From NCBI RefSeq assembly GCF_021462225.1, contig NC_061805.1:50569860-50633859 (forward strand): a stretch of DNA of 64,000 nucleotides, given 5' to 3'. Numbering within the stretch: position 1 is the stretch's first letter; every line of letters begins with the position of its first letter. This DNA comes from Girardinichthys multiradiatus (taxonomy: Eukaryota; Chordata; Actinopteri; Cyprinodontiformes; Goodeidae). The notes under the pieces were generated by a model. The model saw nothing but the letters and a program-made list of their open reading frames with translations. It did not search any database and was not told the origin of the DNA. The translations under genes and the position numbers were made by a program. Shown piece by piece: positions 1 to 12,100 of the stretch.

Positions 1-1523
1 CAGTTGCTTAAATAAATACCGACTGCTGATCTAAACAAAGCATAAACAACCAACATGAATTTAGGTTTGTTGCAAATCAGCGACATTGGGCAGAAGGAAT
101 AATTAAACAAATTTTCTGGCTTTGGGAATGTAGATTATTTTATTCTTGCAGCTGTAGCTGAAAAGGGGCTTTGAAACTTAATTAGAGTATTTCTGTTTAG
201 TCACTGCTGTTCTATCTTCACAGTAATTTAAACGCAACTTAATACTGGATGTAGTTGTAGTACTCATTACAAGATGGCGCCGGTTTCCGAAATGCACCTT
301 GGCATGTGAATAAAATGCATCAACAAGTACTTTGGCTGCATTAAGCCCTGAAAAGGTCTGTGGTGAATTTAGGACAGTGGTCTACAAGCAGTTTCAAGCC
401 CATTGAAATATAAACTCAATTCGTGAAAGAGCCTATTCTTGCATAACACTGGCTGGAATGTAAGTTATTATCTATCTCTACTGTATGCTACGTTACATTT
501 CCTTTTATTGGGTCATTAAAAACAGAGGAAACATGTTTATATAGAAATAGAGCTGTTGTTGATGCATGCTACTAAAATTTTACAGACCTACCAGATTAGG
601 TTACTTGATTATTCTCATATGTTCCCATAAAATCTGTATTTTTATAATGGGAACAGAAATGACCTAGAAACCTGTAGCATTGGACACATGGAAACAAGAG
701 TACATTTTCAAACCTTCGGGTACTGGAGGACTGTCACCAGTTAGTTTTATTTAATACTTATTTATCAGGTTCCCTGTGGTTTATGCTGGCGTGCATGTAT
801 ATTTAGTAGCGTCATCTTTAAAATGTTGTACCTGTGTAAATATTGAAGAGACTGTTTATTCAGCTTACTTTTTTACAGAGAATATTATTATAAATACACG
901 GATGACGCTGTGAAAATAAATAATGAAAACTTAGAGTTATAGCTCTGTGCCAAATCATTCACATCTTATGCATTTAATCTGAACATATCAGAGTTTTGAT
1001 GCCTGTTTTTATCTTTATGCAAAAAAACTCCGTAGCAAGTGTCAAATGTTGTAGCAAAACTGTTTTTATTACATTTGTGAAAGGATTATGTATCATATCA
1101 TGTTTTCTAAAACTACAGCACAAATATACACAAATCAACATTATGTGGAAAGAGTAATGAATTCTGTGCTACTGTTAATGTCCTCTAAGTACTGATGTTA
1201 AATGTTTCATTATGTCTCTGACTCTGATCCTGTTATCCCAACCTCTTTATTACCTGGAAGACTCATCGTAGCATTAATTGCAAAAAGTATGTTTTTCCTC
1301 AAAATGAATCTTATGCAGAATTTAACAGAAGAGCAAAACTAAGTGCCAACCAGTTTTGTTTTCTACAATAAAACTGCGGATTATTCCAAAATTATTTCAG
1401 TGTCACCGATCTTTTTGTCATCTAATGTATAATTCACCTTTCAGCCATTTTATCCATTATTGAGATGAAATAGTTTTATTTTTATATCTACATTTACTGG
1501 CTAATCAGTATATTGAAAGATAA
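1..1523. other. Non-coding AT-rich sequence, no gene seen
   Basis: This stretch is AT-rich with stop codons in every frame and no recognisable protein or RNA motif. Its copy at 5151-6673 is equally gene-free. Confidence 0.6.
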
Positions 1524-1755
1524 TCCATCCATCCATTGTCTATCCCTGCTTAGGGTCGCAGGGGCTGGTGCTGATTTTCAGCGGCCATTGGGTGAGAGGT
1601 GGGGTTCACCCTGGACAGGTCTCCAGTCCACCTCAGGACAACACAGGGGACACAACCAAGCACACACTCACAGCTAAGGACAGTTTAGAGAGACCAGCTA
1701 ACCTAACAGTCGTGTTGTTGGACTGCTGGAGTAAGCTGAGTACCCGGGCAAAACC
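1524..1755 (-). repeat. Teleost retroposon 3' tail (TCCA-tailed), copy 1
   Basis: A short TCCA run is followed by a degraded version of a tail common in fish: gggtcgcaggggctggtgc, then the ggttcaccctggacaggt and taacctaacagt words. Read on the minus strand it ends in the GGATGGA repeat, as expected of a LINE or SINE 3' end. The same tail recurs at 6674-6905, 30060-30275, 40451-41024 and 42819-42932. I recognise the sequence but cannot name the clade with certainty. Confidence 0.7.
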
Positions 1756-2424
1756 AGCCCATGTAAATCAGTCTAGCTTGTCTGATTTTAAAAATACCAT
1801 CAAATTCTTGCTTTTTGTGATTTTAGAATAAAGTTTGCATTAATCTGTGTTTGACAGATTTTCTGTTTAGTGCACAATTATCTGATTAAGGTTTCAGTTT
1901 AGCTGTGAAGTAGAGATCAACAATTGCAGTTCAGACTCCTTAAAAACTGTAAAACAGCCCTTTAGCACTGTTCCCAAGTGGATACTAATGTTAGCGGCTA
2001 ACAGTTAGCCAGTTGAAACATTCTCCCAGTGTTTACAAAACGTTATATGTTCCTGTATGTATCTTGTGTATCGATGTTTCTAGTAACAAAGGGCTGGAGG
2101 CATCTCCAAGGCTTTTAGGGTGTTGTGGGCTGGGAGTCTGTTGGTCCACTCTGTCAACACACAGGGCTGCTCAACAACTACTTCCTTTCTTTCTTCAAAA
2201 TAAGAGTCCCTAACAAAGATACAAGACTGAACTTGAAGCCTCATCCTTACATCCTAAAACTAGCTTTTAAATGGTTTGGTAGACAAAGCCATGATGGCAG
2301 CAACTAGAGACAAGATCGTGGTGTTTTAATGTTGGGAGGTCTTGTGGCGATGACCTTGTTGTACCCATAATAGTCAGTACTTATAATAACTGAGGTAAAA
2401 ATAAAAGGATGAATAGTATACGTA

Positions 2425-3860
2425 CAGTGCCTTGCGAAAGTACTCGGCCCCCTTGAACTTTTCAACCTCTTGCCACATTTCAGGCTTCAAACATAAAGAT
2501 ATAAAATTCTAATTTTTTGTGAAGAATCAACAACAAGTGGGACACAATCATGAAGTGGAATGAAATTTATTGGATGTGTCAAACTTTATTAACAAATAAA
2601 AAACTGGAAAGTGGGGCGTGTAATATTATTCAGCCCCTTTACTTTCAGTGCAGCAAACTCACTCCAGAAGTTCAGTGAGGATCTCTGAATGATCCAATGT
2701 TGTCCCAAATGACTGATGATGATAAATAGAATCCACCTGTGTGTAATCAAATCTCCGTATAAATGCACCTGCTCTGTGATAGTCTCAGGGTTCTGTTCAA
2801 AGCACAGAGAGCATCATGAAGACCAAGGAACACACCAGGCAGGTCCGAGATACTGTTGTGGAGACGTTTGAAGCCGGATTTGGATACAAAAAGATTTCCC
2901 AAGCTTTAAACATCCCAATGAGCACTGTGCAAACAATCATATTGAAATGGAAGGAGTATCAGACCACTGCAAATCTACCAAGACCCGGCCGTCCCTCTAA
3001 ACTTTCATCTGGAACAAGGAGAAGACTGATCAGAGATGCAGCCAAGAGGCCCATGATCACTCTGGATGAACTGCAGAGATCTACAGCTGAGGTGGGAGAG
3101 TCTGTCCATAGGACAACAATCAGTCGTTCACTGCACAAATCTGGCCTTTATGGAAGAGTGGCAAGAAGAAAACCATTTCTCAAAGATATCCATAAAAAGT
3201 CTCGTTTAAAGTTTGCAACAAGCCACCTGGGAGACACACCAAACATGTGGAAGAAAGTGCTCTGGTCAGATGAAACCAAAATCAAACTGAAGAAAACCTG
3301 TTGGAGTCTGCAAGAGACCTGAGACTGGGACGGAGATTTATCTTCCAACAAGACAATGATCCAAAACATAAAGCCAAATCTACAATGGAATGGTTCACAA
3401 ATAAACGTATCCAGGTGTTGGAATGGCCAAGTCAAAGTCCAGACCTGAATCCAATCGAGAATCTGTGGAAACAGCTGAAGACTGCTGTTCACGAACGCTC
3501 TCCATCCAACCTCACTGAGCTCCAGCTGTTTTAAAAGGAAGAATGAGCAAGAATTTCAGTCTCTCGATGTGCAAAACTGATAGACAAACTCCAAGAGACT
3601 TGCAGCTGTAATTGCAGCAAAGGGTGGCGCTACACAGTATTAACGCAAGGGGGCCGAATAATATTGCACGCCCCACTTTTCAGTTTTTTATTTGTTAAAC
3701 AAGTTTGACATCTAATAAATTTCATTCCACTTCACGATTGTGTCCCACTTGTGTTTGATTCTTCACAAAAAATTAGACTTTTATATCTTTATGTTTGAAG
3801 CCTGAAATGTGGCAAGAGGTTGAAAAGTTCAAGTGGGCTGAATACTTTTACAAGGAACTG
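2425..3860 (+). mobile_element. Tc1-like transposon, internally deleted, copy 1
   Basis: The element runs from cagtgccttgcgaaag at 2425 to its inverted counterpart ending at 3860, and both ends abut a TA target site (2423-2424, 3861-3862). The terminal inverted repeats are about 215 bp (2425-2638 and 3648-3860). Its gene encodes a Tc1 transposase, but the centre is missing and the two remaining parts lie in different frames. With intact ends it could once have been moved in trans by a related enzyme. The same deletion is present in the duplicate at 7575-9012, so it predates the duplication. Confidence 0.93.
2816..3534 (+). pseudogene. Tc1-family transposase, central deletion and frameshift
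   Basis: Starting at the ATG at 2816, about 168 codons encode the N-terminal helix-turn-helix DNA-binding region (motif STVQTIILKWKEY, then a GRPSKLS hook) and the first catalytic aspartate in VLWSDETK. The frame then runs out just after a deletion near 3290. A second frame from about 3301 to 3534 supplies the QQDNDPKH and [11 protein letters not shown] motifs with 34 residues between the second D and the E, the normal DD34E spacing. The piece between the first D and the LESARDLR region, roughly 60 residues in family members, is missing. A TAA at 3532 and further decay remove the C-terminus. It cannot make a working enzyme. Confidence 0.9.
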
Positions 3861-5150
3861 TATATGTTACTGTGGATGGTAATGAGGGGTAATGTTCAAG
3901 GGAGTTTGGAGTTATTCTTTTTTTTTGTTTTTCCTCTATTTAGTGTGTTCTTATTTTTGTTTTTTCAGTTTTAGTAATGGTTAAACATCAAAATAAATAA
4001 AAGTATAACCCCCCCCAAAATAATATTTTCAATTTCTTTGCATAATTTACCATACCAGTGGTAACACTTTGGACAGGATATTTGTTTGGATTTTCCTACA
4101 GCGTATAAACCTCCAGTTGTTGCGATGAGCTACTAAATAAATAGTTTTCTTAAGTGAAATTATTCCAACAATGAATTCATTGCAGGGAAGCTAACATAAT
4201 AAACAACTTGCTGAAATGCTAACCATAAGCTAGCTAATGTTATCATTTTTAAATGATCCAAGGGCATGCTAACATGCTAGCTGTGGTAACCACTAGGAGC
4301 TAACACATAGAAAAAGCAGGTTAGCTAGCTAATTTAGAAACAGGGTTATGCACGTTCAGCCTTCAAAAGAACTAGATAAAAATTCAATTCACACATATTA
4401 ATTCACTGATTATTTATATTAATATATTAAATCATAACAAGATAAAATATTCTAAAATAACTTAAACGTTGGTTAAAGACGTTTCAGTTTGCATTAAAAT
4501 CAGGTTCCATTTGTATTCTGATCTCTGCCAACTTTTTTACATCTGTCTGAATCTCTGTGTTCTCATGTGCTCTATTACAATTCAATTCAGTTTTATTTAT
4601 ATAGCGCTAATTCACCACACGTCGTAAAATATGTCCATGTTCTCCAATTTTCAAATCTTATTTTCTATTTTTGTTGTTAGAGGCAAAAACAAAAATAAAA
4701 ATCTGAAATTCAGACTGAAATATTATGTTTCATACTTTAATCACATTCAAAGCATTGCAAGCGACTTAAATATTTTTCAGATTTTTATTTTAAGTTAATG
4801 TCAAGAAAAAAAGCTATAGTTATACACTATGAGAGAAAGTGCAGAATGTGTTGGATTGCATGTAGGAGTGGGTGTAAAGGCATCTCTTACTATGCTTCTA
4901 GCTTTAATGATAAATACAAGTTTAAAATGAAGAAAACTTAATTTTATCCGTAGATGATCCTTTAAAAGATAGGAGATTGGGCAACAGCTCACAGCAGCAG
5001 CTGTTCATGCCAACAAAACGAGGTTTAATGCCACCAAGATGAGCTGCACTCAGGACAGATTCCTCAAATCAGATGTGTTTAAGTTTAATCCCTTACTGCC
5101 TGAATTAATTTACAATTTATATATATAAAAAAAGCGTTTTAGCTGTTGAG
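3861..5150. other. Spacer between Tc1 and second duplication copy
   Basis: No gene is seen. The poly-C junction lies at 4009-4016. Positions 4579-4625 hold a short LINE 3' tail (attcaattcagttttatttatatagcgc) of the family described at 15034-15947. GCTAGC/TTAGC-rich words occur at 4170-4340. Confidence 0.6.
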
Positions 5151-6673
5151 CAGTTGCTTAAATAAATACCGACTGCTGATCTAAACAAAGCATAAACAAC
5201 CAACATGAATTTAGGTTTGTTGCAAATCAGCGACATTGGGCAGAAGGAATAATTAAACAAATTTTCTGGCTTTGGGAATGTAGATTATTTTATTCTTGCA
5301 GCTGTAGCTGAAAAGGGGCTTTGAAACTTAATTAGAGTATTTCTGTTTAGTCACTGCTGTTCTATCTTCACAGTAATTTAAACGCAGCTTAATACTGGAT
5401 GTAGTTGTAGTACTCATTACAAGATGGCGCCGGTTTCCGAAATGCACCTTGGCATGTGAATAAAATGCATCAACAAGTACTTTGGCTGCATTAAGCCCTG
5501 AAAAGGTCTGTGGTGAATTTAGGACAGTGGTCTACAAGCAGTTTCAAGCCCATTGAAATATAAACTCAATTCGTGAAAGAGCCTATTCTTGCATAACACT
5601 GGCTGGAATGTAAGTTATTATCTATCTCTACTGTATGCTATGTTACATTTCCTTTTATTGGGTCATTAAAAACAGAGGAAACATGTTTATATAGAAATAG
5701 AGCTGTTGTTGATGCATGCTACTAAAATTTTACAGACCTACCAGATTAGGTTACTTGATTATTCTCATATGTTCCCATAAAATCTGTATTTTTATTATGG
5801 GAACAGAAATGACCTAGAAACCTGTAGCATTGGACACATGGAAACAAGAGTACATTTTCAAACCTTCGGGTACTGGAGGACTGTCACCAGTTAGTTTTAT
5901 TTAATACTTATTTATCAGGTTCCCTGTGGTTTATGCTGGCGTGCATGTATATTTAGTAGCGTCATCTTTAAAATGTTGTACCTGTGTAAATATTGAAGAG
6001 ACTGTTTATTCAGCTTACTTTTTTACAGAGAATATTATTATAAATACACGGATGACGCTGTGAAAATAAATAATGAAAACTTAGAGTTATAGCTCTGTGC
6101 CAAATCATTCACATCTTATGCATTTAATCTGAACATATCAGAGTTTTGATGCCTGTTTTTATCTTTATGCAAAAAAACTCCGTAGCAAGTGTCAAATGTT
6201 GTAGCAAAACTGTTTTTATTACATTTGTGAAAGGATTATGTATCATATCATGTTTTCTAAAACTACAGCACAAATATACACAAATCAACATTATGTGGAA
6301 AGAGTAATGAATTCTGTGCTACTGTTAATGTCCTCTAAGTACTGATGTTAAATGTTTCATTATGTCTCTGACTCTGATCCTGTTATCCCAACCTCTTTAT
6401 TACCTGGAAGACTCATCGTAGCATTAATTACAAAAAGTATGTTTTTCCTCAAAATGAATCTTATGCAGAATTTAACAGAAGAGCAAAACTAAGTGCCAAC
6501 CAGTTTTGTTTTCTACAATAAAACTGCGGATTATTCCAAAATTATTTCAGTGTCACCGATCTTTTTGTCATCTAATGTATAATTCACCTTTCAGCCATTT
6601 TATCCATTATTGAGATGAAATAGTTTTATTTTTATATCTACATTTACTGGCTAATCAGTATATTGAAAGATAA

Positions 6674-6905
6674 TCCATCCATCCATTGTCTATCCCTGCT
6701 TAGGGTCGCAGGGGCTGGTGCTGATTTTCAGCGGCCATTGGGTGAGAGGTGGGGTTCACCCTGGACAGGTCTCCAGTCCACCTCAGGACAACACAGGGGA
6801 CACAACCAAGCACACACTCACAGCTAAGGACAGTTTAGAGAGACCAGCTAACCTAACAGTCATGTTGTTGGACTGCTGGAGGAAGCTGAGTACCCGGGCA
6901 AAACC
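6674..6905 (-). repeat. Teleost retroposon 3' tail, duplicated copy
   Basis: Same tail as at 1524-1755, carried by the tandem duplication. It differs at two or three bases, including a CG to CA change and a T to G change around 6861-6883. The insertion therefore predates the duplication. Confidence 0.7.
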
Positions 6906-7574
6906 AGCCCATGTAAATCAGTCTAGCTTGTCTGATTTTAAAAATACCATCAAATTCTTGCTTTTTGTGATTTTAGAATAAAGTTTGCATTAATCTGTGT
7001 TTGACAGATTTTCTGTTTAGTGCACAATTATCTGATTAAGGTTTCAGTTTAGCTGTGAAGTAGAGATCAACAATTGCAGTTCAGACTCCTTAAAAACTGT
7101 AAAACAGCCCTTTAGCACTGTTCCCAAGTGGATACTAATGTTAGCGGCTAACAGTTAGCCAGTTGAAACATTCTCCCAGTGTTTACAAAACGTTATATGT
7201 TCCTGTATGTATCTTGTGTATCGATGTTTCTAGTAACAAAGGGCTGGAGGCATCTCCAAGGCTTTTAGGGTGTTGTGGGCTGGGAGTCTGTTGGTCCACT
7301 CTGTCAACACACAGGGCTGCTCAACAACTACTTCCTTTCTTTCTTCAAAATAAGAGTCCCTAACAAAGATACAAGACTGAACTTGAAGCCTCATCCTTAC
7401 ATCCTAAAACTAGCTTTTAAATGGTTTGGTAGACAAAGCCATGATGGCAGCAACTAGAGACAGGATCGTGGTGTTTTAATGTTGGGAGGTCTTGTGGCGA
7501 TGACCTTGTTGTACCCATAATAGTCAGTACTTATAATAACTGAGGTAAAAATAAAAGGATGAATAGTATACGTA

Positions 7575-9012
7575 CAGTGCCTTGCGAAAGTACTCGGCCC
7601 CCTTGAACTTTTCAACCTCTTGCTACATTTCAGGCTTCAAACATAAAGATATAAAATTCTAATTTTTTGTGAAGAATCAACAACAAGTGGGACACAATCA
7701 TGAAGTGGAATGAAATTTATTGGATGTGTCAAACTTTTTTAACAAATAAAAAACTGGAAAGTGGGGCGTGTAATATTATTCAGCCCCTTTACTTTCAGTG
7801 CAGCAAACTCACTCCAGAACTTCAGTGAGGATCTCTGAATGATCCAATGTTGTCCCAAATGACTGATGATGATAAATATAATCCACCTGTGTGTAATCAA
7901 GTCTCCGTATAAATGCACCTGCTCTGTGATAGTCTCAGGGTTCTGTTCAAAGCACAGAGAGCATCATGAAGACCAAGGAACACACCAGGCAGGTCTGACA
8001 TACTGTTGTGGAGAAGTTTGAAGCCGGATTTGGATACAAAAAGATTTCCCAAGCTTTAAACATCCCAATGAGCACTGTGCAAACAATCATATTGAAATGG
8101 AAGGAGTATCAGACCACTGCAAATCTATCAAGACCCGGCCATCCCTCTAAACTTTCATCTGGAACAAGGAGAAGACTGATCAGAGATGCAGCCAAGAGGC
8201 CCATGATCACTCTGGATGAACTGCAGAGATCTACAGCTGAGGTGGGAGAGTCTGTCCATAGGACAACAATCAGTCGTTCACTGCACAAATCTGGCCTTTA
8301 TGGAAGAGTGGCAAGAAGAAAGCCATTTCTCAAAGATATCCATAAAAAGTCTTGTTTAAAGTTTGCAACAAGCCACCTGGGAGAAACACACCAAACATGT
8401 GGAAGAAGGTGCTCTGGTCAGATGAAACCAAAATCAAACTGAAGAAAACCTGTTGGAGTCTGTAAGAGACCTGAGACTGGGACGGAGATTTATCTTCCAA
8501 CAAGACAATGATCCAAAACATAAAGCCAAATCTATAATGGAATGGTTCACAAATAAACGTATCCAGGTGTTGGAATGGCCAAGTCAAAGTCCAGACCTGA
8601 ATCCAATCGAGAATCTGTGGAAAGAGCTGAAGACTGCTGTTCATGAACGCTCTCCATCCAACCTCACTGAGCTCCAGCTGTTTTAAAAGGAAGAATGGGC
8701 AAGAATTTCAGTCTCTCGATGTGCAAAACTGATAGACAAACTCCAAGAGACTTGCAGCTGTAATTGCAGCAAAGGGTGGCGCTACAAAGTATTAACGCAA
8801 GGGGGCCGAATAATATTGCACGCCCCACTTTTCAGTTTTTTATTTGTTAAACAAGTTTGACATCTAATAAATTTCATTCCACTTCACGATTGTGTCCCAC
8901 TTGTGTTTGATTCTTCACAAAAAATTAGACTTTTATATCTTTATGTTTGAAGCCTGAAATGTGGCAAGAGGTTGAAAAGTTCAAGTGGGCAGAATACTTT
9001 TACAAGGAACTG
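7575..9012 (+). mobile_element. Tc1-like transposon, internally deleted, copy 2
   Basis: Duplicate of the 2425-3860 element, with the same ends, the same TA flanks (7573-7574, 9013-9014) and the same central deletion. It is not an independent insertion, because the flanking DNA is duplicated as well. Confidence 0.93.
7966..8686 (+). pseudogene. Tc1-family transposase pseudogene, second copy
   Basis: This copy has decayed further than the first. A TGA replaces CGA eleven codons after the ATG at 7966 (caggtctgaca instead of caggtccgaga). Two extra bases in gagaaacacacc near 8384 shift the frame just before the first catalytic aspartate, giving a GETHQTCG ending. The QQDNDPKH and [11 protein letters not shown] segments survive in another frame at 8453-8686. 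Comparing the copies shows that these two lesions arose after the duplication, or in one allele. Confidence 0.88.
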
Positions 9013-9181
9013 TATATGTTACTGTGGATGGTAATGAGGGGTAATGTTCAAGGGAGTTTGGAGTTATTCTTTTTTTTTGTTTTTCCTCTATTTAGTGTGT
9101 TCTTATTTTTGTTTTTTCAGTTTTAGTAATGGTTAAACATCAAAATAAATAAAAGTATAACCCCCCCCCCCCCCCCCCCCC

Positions 9182-12100
9182 AAATAGAGATAAAAGGCCC
9201 AACAAGGTAAATCTGCATAGAAACGCAAACGTTCAGCTGAAAGAAAATTTCCAGACGTAACCAGGACCTGCTAATATTTCATGCCCTACAGATACGAACA
9301 TTTTCAGTTTCGGTTGTTTTAAACAGCCGAAGTTGGATAAAACAAACTGAGTACGTCTGACTCGCTGTTATGTTTTATTTCCAACTAGGTTGCAGTGATT
9401 TGACCCCTGTCCACCAGACAAGGAATTATTACTGAATGTAACTGTCCCACTCACTTCAATGTATCCCAACTTCAAGGCTTAAGGCACTTTATAAACTCTG
9501 ACATGTTTTAAAGGCAGCACTTTGCTGCAAAACAAACCTACTTTCTGAAGTGAGGGAACAGTATTCTGTGTATTGAGCAAGCAGTTATTAGTGAAATTAG
9601 TGGCAGTTGTTTTGTTTTCTGCTGATGTGTGGAGGAAAATCCAGAACAGCAGCAGAAATCAGCCAGGATTTAGTTTAGTCCATCATGCAGACAAAATCTC
9701 AACTTTTTCTTTCTGTAAACATCAGTCTGTCGCTGAGGCATGAGTGAGACTAAAATGTTCACAAACACTTCTTGTGCTACTTTATCCAGTGTTGTGGTCT
9801 GTGGATTTAAGGAGCATAATGCAACCTGCGTATGAATGAAAAAGAAAGAAACTGCAGACAAAATGTGTCTCAATATTCTTATATGTGTAATGATGCTCAG
9901 CTTCTGTTGTGTTTTGTTGCGAATGAGATGAATGAAGAGGGTTTGGGACAAGATATATTTTTTCAAACATGCAATGAAAAATCAAAACACTTTTTACATT
10001 CTGACTTTATCCTCAAGAAAGGCAGACCTATTTGAGCCAGCTGAGTGTCCGGTGGAAAAGCGCCGCCGTTAAATGGTGTAATTATCATCTGTAAAAGGTG
10101 AAGCTGCAGAGGCTGACAGCTGATCTCTCAGCGCTGACACCAAACTGCTGCTAATGAGAACTACAGCGGGTGATTTGTTTTCCCCTGTTCTACAACACAC
10201 GCACGCACACAGAAACAAACAGATAAACAGATCTGAACACGGACGCGGGAGGAAAACGGCTCTGAACATAAAGGTCAGAGCCGAGCAGAAATCTCTGGAG
10301 GAAGACAGGAAGTCAACTGAAAACAGTGAAATATATCACAGCTGTCTGATCAACGCAGTCCTCAGTGAAAAGCCAGATCTTAACATGTTACCAACTGCAA
10401 AAACAGCTAGAGGTGAACAGATTCCTACCTGATAGATGAGGGTTAAAAGGATGTAAGGAGTTTTTTAAGTTCATTTTATTTATACTGCTGATACCTATAG
10501 CTGTGATCTGGATTAGCTGCAAACAAGTAAAATCAAAATCTGATTAAAACCAGTCAGATGTGACTTACTTATGTGTACTGCATACAGAAAGTTCTGAATG
10601 GTTAGCCGGTCCATCTGAACTCATGGTAATGTTCGGCACATTTATATCTTACCTCAGCGCTTATCCGTGGATGTTGTTGCACCTTTAATACCAAGTTCTC
10701 TTTGCCCCAACAATAATGTTATTTTACAGTCAAGAACTAATTGTCCATTTCCTTGGACCAATCCAGACAGAGTGAGCATCGAGCAGTCAGAACCTACAAA
10801 CCGAAAGATGAACTTCCTGCTGGAGCCTGTTTGGTTCACAAAGAGAGAGTAGCTAACGGTTTTACCTGGTGGTGCTGCTGGAGGACTGGTTAATGTCAGC
10901 AAGTAGTGAGCTGTATATATTTTGGAAGTAACTGGTTAATGTTTTAGCCAAAATAATTTTTTGTCTGTTATGATTATCTACAGAAATGTCCTTTCAAAGC
11001 TAAGATGCGCCTACATGCCACGCTGTTTAGTCAGCTGAAGCCTAACCTGTTGCTTCGGTTGGTGCATGTTAAAGATGGACCATTCCAGCGATCAGTGAAT
11101 GATTTTGCACCAACAGACAAGGAATCAAGATGAATCTAAATTTAAAGCAACCAATAAAAGTCCCGCAGGAGCCCAGGTATGAGGCTTACCCCTGGGCTTC
11201 AACAAAGACGATGTGTCAGCTTCTGAAAGGGTCAGTGGTGCTGCTGGAAGCAGATCAGGCAGGATTTTAGAAACAAGGAGTAATGTAGCTACTTGGTTTT
11301 ATGACCTGTAATAACTAATTAGTTGGTCAAATCTTAGGGTTTCCATCCCTGATTGCATTCTCTATTAACACCAGATAATTACCACCTTAAAAAAAGTCAA
11401 CTACAAAAATAATGTGCTCTCATTAACTAAAAGCATAAGGTACGACACATCATTACTGAATTAAATTGGATTTCTATCTCCATTCCTTCTTGTAGAGTTG
11501 ACATGGTATATAAAAATGCTGGTGTGATGGGATCTGGCAAAAGGTAGACAGGATAGACCTTCGTGTCTTCAACATGGATTTCAAACATCTGTTGGAAAAG
11601 ATTATTAAGCAGGAGCGCGTCAGCGTGCTTAGGTGCGTGGAACTGGACCAGGTGAATGGATTGAGGAGCACATCATGCAGGTGGAGGACAGCAGTTACAC
11701 ACTGAGCCACATCCCAGCATGTGTTGAAGCATTGGGTTAACGTGAACCAGCTCTCCAGCGCCACAATGAGTGTGCTAAGTCAGGGATAATCTGGTGCATT
11801 TTGACACAGTGAGAGGAAGAGGCTTTTTTGATTTGAGCAAGGTCAAAACCTTTAGTGGCAGTACCACAGCACAGTCACGACTCATCTGCAGGATGCATCT
11901 ATACATACATTCACCATCTGCACAACACGTCAAGATCAAATCAATCGGTTAAACAGTGCCTTAACCAATTACACTACATATACCCATAATGCACTGCAAC
12001 AGCTATTCAAGCCTCATTACTAGGTGCACGCAAGCGGTGCCCTGGAGCTTCAGATGCAGTGAGCAAACCTGCAGCACTTTCTGTGTTACTAAGAACTAAT

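Larger units (their letters stand above)
1..4016. repeat. Tandem duplication, copy 1 (left part outside window)
   Basis: Positions 1-4016 recur at 5151-9181, a period of 5150 bp. The copies differ by scattered substitutions (for example aacgcaactt/aacgcagctt near 230, and cagtcgtg/cagtcatg near 1708) and a few indels, which I estimate by eye at about 1%. Copy 1 ends in a run of 8 C at 4009-4016. Because the window begins inside the repeat, the true left edge cannot be seen. The simplest reading is that copy 1 began about 1.1 kb upstream of the window and that the copy junction is the poly-C run at 4016/4017. Confidence 0.93.
5151..9181. repeat. Tandem duplication, copy 2
   Basis: This is the second copy of 1-4016. 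Similarity stops sharply in a 21-base C run at 9161-9181, after which aaatagagat replaces the aaaataatat found after copy 1. If the duplication is a simple tandem, copy 2 really begins at 4017, so 4017-5150 should match sequence just upstream of the window. A haplotype falsely kept twice in an assembly would look the same. Confidence 0.93.

Noticed and set aside
1568..1831. An 87-codon frame conserved in both duplicated copies
   Set aside because: It lies across a retroposon tail, starts at CTG, and is conserved only because the segment is recently duplicated.
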